In this document: one piece after another, positions 17,324-23,663 of the stretch
Position numbering within the stretch: the stretch's first letter is position 1
Layout of the letters: each line of letters opens with the position of its first letter
From: Coptodactyla brooksi
Taxonomy: Eukaryota; Arthropoda; Insecta; Coleoptera; Scarabaeidae
Assembly: GCA_033557675.1 (NCBI GenBank)
Contig: JAWQRM010000363.1
Coordinates: forward strand, 1-23,663
Direction of reading: 5' to 3'
Length of the DNA stretch: 23,663 nt
The notes under the pieces: model-generated
What the model was told of the DNA's origin: nothing
What the model saw: the letters and a program-made list of their open reading frames with translations, nothing else
Databases searched by the model: none
Position numbers and translations under genes: made by a program

Positions 17324-20300
17324 TTAATGGGATATCTGACAAATATGGAAAAACCAATGTGATAACATCAGTAAATAATCATCTTGATTATGTGCTAAGT
17401 TTTCGTTTGGATAAGAAAGAGTCACTTTTTCAACGATTACTGTTTCATTCCCTTGATTTCCATAATAACGAGGTCTCGTTTTTATCGTTTTACGCATCCC
17501 TTGTTCCGGAGGCTCTTTTACAAGTGAGAGTGAGCTAAAATAATCTTTGTCGTAGAAAATCCGGTCGTTTAGAATATCATCTGAGCAATGTCCAAGATTT
17601 AAGGATCTTATGGTGAGATCGGTTTCGTCTTTCTGATATTGAATAGCCGTCCTTGCGAATACTTCGCCCTGACCATCGCTTATAAAATACGGTATATTTC
17701 CAGAATATAACTTTCGATAGACAAAATTATCCACCGTTTTATACTGATGTTGATCGGTCGTTCTTTTCCGGGTGAATTCTTGGAAATACAGCAGCTCGGA
17801 ACACAGTTCCCTTTTAATGTGGTAAAGTTGTGACGCCGGGATGGGACGTATGTATGTCGTAAGGTACGTTTGTACCGCTACAAATACCGTCAGCGTTTCT
17901 AAGGCGAAATTGACTTTTTCGTTATCTAAACACGTTGATAATCTTGAAAGTTCCGAGGCGGCAAACGTTTGTAGGGAATTGTACTTGTCGACTATAGAAC
18001 AACCTCCGAAATAGTCTGGGCATACGAAAGCTAAATATCCCGTTTCAGATAAAGAATCTGAAGTATCGAGCTCTGTATTAGATCCATACGAACTTCTCAG
18101 AACCTAAAAAAACGAACAATTTAAATCGTTTCCTTCGGAAACAAAGAGTTTTTTTATACGCACATACGAAGTTTTACATAAAAAATGTAACAAACAGAGT
18201 AACGTCCCGTATTTTAATTGAGACGCAGTTTGGTCGTAGATCTTGGGAATGTAGAATAGATTTTCGACGTACACGTCGTCGGTAAACGATAACGTCTGCG
18301 GTTCTAGTAAATTTATCATGCTCGGAGAAGCTCGCAGCAAACAAAGGCAACTGTAAGAGATGATTTCCATCAACGCGTTCATGATTTGCACCAAGCTATT
18401 TGTCGGTACGTGATCGACGAGAACCATGTGCGTTTCTTTCTCTATAACGAAAAATTTGAGGACGCTGGGGCACAGTACTATGCAAGTTACTGCGTTAATT
18501 GTTTCGTTAATCGATTGCTGAAATGTCAAATAATATTTTATAGAGTATATCACTATGGAATTTGGTTAGATAAAACCAAATGGGTTAAAGTTTTAAATTT
18601 CGTAATTAAACTTTTTCCACTTACAGCAATGACGTGTCTAAATAAAGTAAAATTACTTAGAAATTAAATACTCACCATATAAGAGGAGTAAATTTGAGAA
18701 AAATTTAACCTCCATTCTTTTTTCCATTTTAAAAGGAGACGAGAGAAATGTAAGCATTCTAATACCAATTGTAGAGCGCTATATTCGGTAGTTACTGTAG
18801 GTAGTCGCATTACGTTTCTCATTATGTCAACGTGTACGAGAGCGAAGGAAAATACTTTATCCAGCATTAACCGTCCAAATTTTTGCAACAGTAATGTCAT
18901 AAGTTGCACTACGCCCGTGTACGTTAGCCACCAATCTTCGAAATGCCAAGGTATGGCGTTTTTATAATTCAATTCGTTCATATTTATATATCTCTCGGAA
19001 GGTCGTGTAGCGTCGAAGAAGGGTTCCAAATCTTCGTATATAAAATGATTAACCAACGGCGAATGCGCATAAGCCATCAGACACTGGATAGTAATTTTTG
19101 CGGTCGGAAAATGTCGCGAATCTTGCATAAACAGCCCGACGGATTTCAAAGTCTTATTAAGGAATTGCGTTAGTTTAAACCATTGTCGGCACACGGTCAA
19201 TTGCGTTTCTAACAAATGCATTCCAAAAGTTATAAGCAATAACCAATTAGTGTACACGGCCGTAGCTTTATCCTCCTTACTACGTCTTCTGCCCGTAATG
19301 AGAATGTATTCTTTTTCAAAAACTCTACCGATTGCTTGTAAATATTCTTCGATAGCCAATGCGTCGCTAGCGCTGGTATTTTGTAAATCTTGAACCGTTT
19401 TTACCGAAATAGATAATACAATTTCTTTCAAGTGATCGCTAACTTCCGCGTAAAACTCTTCTAGATATTTTAATACTCTAGTTAACGTCGTCAAAATTTT
19501 GGATTTATCTTGATAACTTGCCGTCGGCCATTGCGTTATTAAATAAAGGTACATTTCTGTCCACGATAACAGGATTCTTATATCTGCTGGCTGCGAAAAA
19601 TGTCTGACTATTCCTTCTAAACACGTTCCGATAAGAAGCTGACGTTGCGTCGAATCTACCACCGCTTCCGGGAAGTTTTTACAAGTCGCGACCAATAAAT
19701 GCTTCCAAGACCGCAAAAGGTGTACGTTAACGTTATCGTCCAGAGATTTCAGTATATACTCGCACCAAGCGTACGCGTAGTTCTCATTTTTCGAAAATAA
19801 TTTCCGCACGACTTCGTTAATTCTCAAATTGGTCCCCTTGCTGCGAAACAATTCGTAAGTTAATATATTAAGAATTTGCGTATACGTCTTGTTAGGCAGT
19901 TTGAGCTCTTTAAATATCGGATCCATTAAAGTTACCCAAAAGCTGTCGTTTTGCGTAAGATCGGCGACCAACATATTCTTCCTATACATCCATAAGGCAT
20001 GGAATAAATCCAAAACCGCCGCTTGGATCGGGCTGTATAAATAATCCGTCGATTTCCGAATATTTGCCAGATATTCCTCCATAAAAGCCGTGACGCTGTC
20101 CCCGATATTCTCTTCCGTACCTGGCAAACGAGATATGTCGAAGAACGCCGCGATCATCCCGTTTTGTTTTTGAACGCACAGAGTGATCAAATCTAAGATG
20201 GCTACTTTTAAATTTTCTTCTTCTAAAGGATCGCGAAGCTTTTCTAAAAACGTACATTGCAATTGATATTTATCCATTTCCAATAACGACAACATCGCGA

Positions 20301-22660
20301 CGTCCGAGTTGACGGCTAATTTTTTTAAAATTTGACAAGAAAGTTTAGGTATCGTCGGGTCGAACGTATGTTGCATATAACCGGTAAGTATCTTTAAAGA
20401 GCTCGGTTTGACAGTGCTGTCGAGAAATTTCGTAAAAAAATTTGTACCTTTTAAGGAACGTTCCCGTTTATTATGAAGCAATAGAAAAATATTTATAAGA
20501 GCCAACACCTTTCTAAGGCACTGAATTTGTACGATTGTCGACCTCTTCTCCCAATTACTCTCGTTCATGGCGCACGCGTTCAAATAAGTGTTCGTCATTC
20601 TGAATAATTTATTTAACATATCTATTGTAGGAACATGATCAACTATCAATCGAAAACAAAAATCGTATATAATTTTATCGTCTCCTTGCAGGTCCCTATA
20701 ATTATTCCTCATTATGGTTAGCATCATGCTTAAGCACGCTTCCGATATTCGTTGTTTTTGCGACGCCGAATTGAACGTCCAATTCAAATGTAACGGAAAT
20801 ACGTGAACGAATAAAAATACCAATCCCGGTATCAATACTTTCCGGACGCATTTCTTGAGGTGTAAAAGCTCTTTTAAAAAATCCACGTACGAAAACAACA
20901 GAGACAGCTCTCCGGAATTGATCTCGTCTCGAATGGCCAGAAGAATTGCGCAGGTATTCAAAAAGTTATTTTGGAAAAAATTGTTTATGTCCGTAGGTTC
21001 TTTGGTGACGTGCGGTAGAAAATTATTTACCAACAAGCCGTCGGTAATTTTCTCCGCGTCTTTATGCAAAAGCAGTTTGTAGATATTTAAACAGGTCGCG
21101 ATTAGTTCTAGGTTAATCATCGGTCTCGTAGCGGCTCTTACTATTATAGATTGTACTAAATTTAAAGAATTTACCATCGAGTGATATTCCGTTGTTTCGA
21201 TATTGCGTAAAATAGGTAGAATACAGCGATATCCCAAGTGTACGAATGATAAATTTTCCGTTGAAATGTCGCCGTCGGAAAGAACCATGCTGGCTATATC
21301 TTCCAAAATATCAAAATACGTGTAACGGTGCTCGAAGGTTATATATAAATTTCCTAGAATTTCTTTAATACGAGCTTTCGTCCCCATCGGGATCGTAAGA
21401 GATTTTATAACTTTCGGATTGTAATCTCGTCGTAAAACCAATTCAGATTCGTACGGGACTTCGTTATAAATCTCCGTATAACTGGAAAAGTTATGTATTG
21501 CGGTAAATAACGCGTGAAACAGCTCCTTGTGGGATAGCAATTCCATAGTAACTTTACAAAAGGGTACGAACGAATGGGGAAACATTTGTACCATCATCGT
21601 ATAATAGTTATTAAAAATATCCTTCGATTTTATCATCCTAATTGCAAACTGACGCTCTTTGGCTAGTCCGGCGATCAGATCGTCTACTCCATCAAAGTTC
21701 GCGATCGTAGCTTCGTCTTCGAAATTATAACTGGTATATTCGACAAAATTATAAACTGCCTGTTTAACCAAGAAACCCGTATGGCAGTCTTTCCAATCGG
21801 AAAGTGAAATTAATTCGTATATATGAGAAAATACTTTCTGCTCTAGAGCCACTTTTATATATCTCCCATAGGCCGGCGAATATTTATCCAAAATTGGTTT
21901 ATCAGCAGTAGATAATTGTAAAGAAATGTAGAGTAATAGTAGTATGGAGAGTTCGTCTTGGTGTGTCGTGTTTAATACTTTATGTTCTATTTCCTCATAT
22001 CGGGCTTGCCAACCTGTCGAATCCTCCCTGTAAAACATAAACATTAAACTAATACAGAATAATACTGCACCCTTACCAAAATGTTTTAGATGCTAGTAAC
22101 AATGCAGCCAATTGTGTTAATTTATAAATTTTAAGGTCTTCTGGATTGAAAAGTTCTAAAACGCGATCGTTACTAGGTGCCATTCCAAAATTGCGCTTCC
22201 TACACGCGTCTAGCATAAAAATGAATTCGTCGATCGTGCAACATTTGTAATCGGTCGTTAATATTAACGAATGTAATATCTCTAACTGCTCCCTATTATT
22301 CCTGACCACCCAGTCTTGAAAGTCCAGGCAGCACTTCTCGTTGTCGTGTTTTATTTCGTCCGTGAGCATCGTCAATTGCTCGATTAGTGAATTTCGGATC
22401 GTCACGATATCGGTCTCGCTCAAGAACTCGGAATACAATTTGTGAAAGTTGTGTTTTCGATTATTACCGTTCTCCAAAATGTATTTTAGCGTCTTGATCA
22501 TGTACATTCGTTCGGACGAGTAGAACAACCAAAGTTGTCTGAACAAACTCGTATTGTACAGTTCGTACTCGGCAATTTTTTGTATGTCCTCAAGTTTCCC
22601 ATAATATTCGAAGATTAAAAAGTTGCAGAACACCTTCCACCCGATGTCGACTTGTAAATT
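17324..22660 (-). CDS. Nup188: Nucleoporin Nup188, 5' end missing
   Basis: Large alpha-solenoid scaffold protein of the inner ring of the nuclear pore, partner of Nup93 and paralogue of Nup205. Exons in transcription order: 22660-22077, 22027-18676, 18517-18164, 18103-17324 (the last junction is uncertain), about 1689 residues; human NUP188 is 1749. Recognition rests on the N-terminal solenoid (for example MAPSNDRVLELF) and on the segment near 21300-21410, IPMGTKARIKEILG followed by an aromatic-rich strand, which matches the SH3-like insertion of NUP188. The remainder is Leu-rich helical repeat without membrane segments. The first 60-85 residues are expected upstream, but no matching exon is visible up to 23663, so the 5' end lies beyond the window and retroelement relics sit in that intron. 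No frameshift was seen. Confidence 0.88.
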
Positions 22661-22839
22661 CTAAACAAATTTTCGTGTTAAAAAAATTAATTAATCCAAA
22701 GTGAATGTTAAGAGATAACGATGTATTTTGCCTGCTTGACTAGCACTTGGTTTCTGTTCTCAATCGTGGCTGAGAATGAAAACTGTGCTCGTCACTACAA
22801 ATAAGATGAAGCAAGGAAAAAACAATTAAACTAATTACT

Positions 22840-23495
22840 TAATAATCAGGTTTTAATTGCCTTGTCCTTCTACCTATCAGATTAAAAAGCATCGGGGCAG
22901 ATATAGGGACAGGGTCGTTATTAAATATTACATTTTTGTTTTTACAAACTTCTAGGATTTCTGCTGTGTCAAGTTGATTATTTGAATTAAATTTTTAAAA
23001 TTTATCGTAATTACTGCAGCTTATTTTATAAACGCCCGATTTGTATTTTAAATCTATTTTAACTTTTGGATTACCTAACTGACTTTTAATAGTGCTGTTA
23101 TTAGTAAATGCTAGTTTAAAATCGAACGTTTTAAACATATTAGCTAATCCTTTTGTGGTTTTATCATAGGAGAGTTTAATGAATTGTTTAGAATGAACTT
23201 TTTTTCTTAATCTCCAGTATATTTAACTTCTTTATTATACCTAATTTTGTTTAGTGGTTTATTATACTTAATTAGTTGCTATAATGTTTAGTAACCAACT
23301 TATCATACTATTAAATGTCACTATTTTGTGTTGGAAATGATGATTAAGTTATAAATCGTTTCGTACTGGCTTCTTTCCGAAAAATATTGAATTCCAGTTC
23401 ATTATCTGTTTTAATTATTAAAGTACCAAGGAAAGCTAATTTCCTCTATTTTTCTATTTCACGTGTAAATTTCCTTAATAAATTCTCGAATGTTA
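22840..23495 (-). mobile_element. Penelope-like retroelement relic, 3' part
   Basis: On the minus strand a decayed reverse transcriptase C-terminal region can be read with stops and frame changes. In order: TREIEK, then FLGTLIIKTDNELEF and NIFRKEASTKRFIT, then SSFPTQNSD (about 23480 to 23310). Next come FNSMISWLLNI (about 23280-23313), TNNSTIKSQLGNPKVKIDLK (about 23050-23110), and SGVYKISCSNYDK leading to a stop (about 23000-23040). The last is the usual entry into the GIY-YIG endonuclease domain of Penelope-like elements. The endonuclease core is absent: after the stop the frame resumes with a C-terminal-like segment (LDTAEILEV, then NNDPVPISAP). It lies in the presumed first intron of Nup188 and is non-functional. 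Confidence 0.75.
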
Positions 23496-23663
23496 CTCTT
23501 ATCTTAAAATTAGGTATAAAGAGCACTTAAATCACTTTAAAAATTATAAACCACAGAAATCCAGTGTGGCCCCGCACATGATTATTCTTAACCACAGGAT
23601 AAACGGTAAAATAGAATTGATTGAACAAGTTAATTCTAATGATAAACTTGATACACCCAAAAG
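23485..23663 (+). mobile_element. Penelope-like element GIY-YIG fragment, opposite strand
   Basis: On the plus strand one open frame to the window edge reads YLKIRYKEHLNHFKNYKPQK, then SSVAPHMIILNH and IELIEQVNSNDKLDTPK. This fits the second half of the GIY-YIG domain of Penelope-like elements, with the Arg-x-x-x-His spacing and the SxxAxH...H pattern. The final NSNDKLDT matches NSNNQLDT of the minus-strand relic (20 of 24 nt identical), so both come from one family. It is cut by the window edge. Confidence 0.65.

Noticed and set aside
22661..22840. First coding exon of Nup188 on the minus strand
   Set aside because: No frame here resembles the Nup188 N-terminus, and the stretch is broken by stops. 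The 5' exon is more likely beyond 23663.
1..23663. CRISPR array, bacterial operon or prophage-like system
   Set aside because: The window is spliced animal DNA with GT-AG introns and poly(A) signals; no regularly spaced direct repeats are present.

Overview
This window is eukaryotic nuclear DNA. Its genes are split by many very short introns (mostly 45-65 nt), exons are rich in CpG, and introns and spacers are AT-rich. The proteins read most like insect orthologues; the first gene follows Drosophila Khc-73 almost line by line. An insect is the best guess. A beetle or similar order is possible, but the sequence does not prove it.

Layout. Positions 1-1674 are repeat-rich DNA with no recognisable exon, probably an intron of the first gene. 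From 1675 to 10404 on the plus strand lies all but the first coding exon(s) of a kinesin-3 motor, Khc-73/KIF13B: motor, FHA, KIF13-type stalk and a C-terminal CAP-Gly domain, in 15 exons. Positions 10405-12111 are 3'UTRs and spacer between convergent genes. From 14853 down to 12112 on the minus strand is a complete six-exon COG3 gene (822 aa). A 436-bp spacer with promoter-like motifs separates it from ERO1 on the plus strand (15290-17138, five exons, 463 aa, complete). From 22660 down to 17324 on the minus strand is NUP188 without its first coding exon(s) (about 1689 aa present). The right end, 22840-23663, holds decayed Penelope-like retroelement pieces in both orientations.

The four genes are conserved housekeeping or trafficking genes: plus-end vesicle motor, Golgi tethering complex, ER disulfide oxidase and nuclear pore scaffold. 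COG3 and ERO1 both serve the secretory pathway and are divergently arranged, so they may share a promoter. ERO1 and NUP188 converge with only 185 bp between stop codons. I see no operon-like or novel multi-gene system.

The items most worth a second look are non-coding or structural: a long foldback repeat near 840-1612, a head-to-head pair of tRNA-derived SINE fragments in a Khc-73 intron that belongs to the same family, the opposed Penelope-like relics, two minimal start-stop uORFs and an ERSE-like site upstream of ERO1, and splice choices that would alter the ERO1 C-terminus and the CAP-Gly signature loop of Khc-73. All exon boundaries were derived by eye from reading frame, GT/AG sites and remembered family sequences. 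No alignment or search was run.
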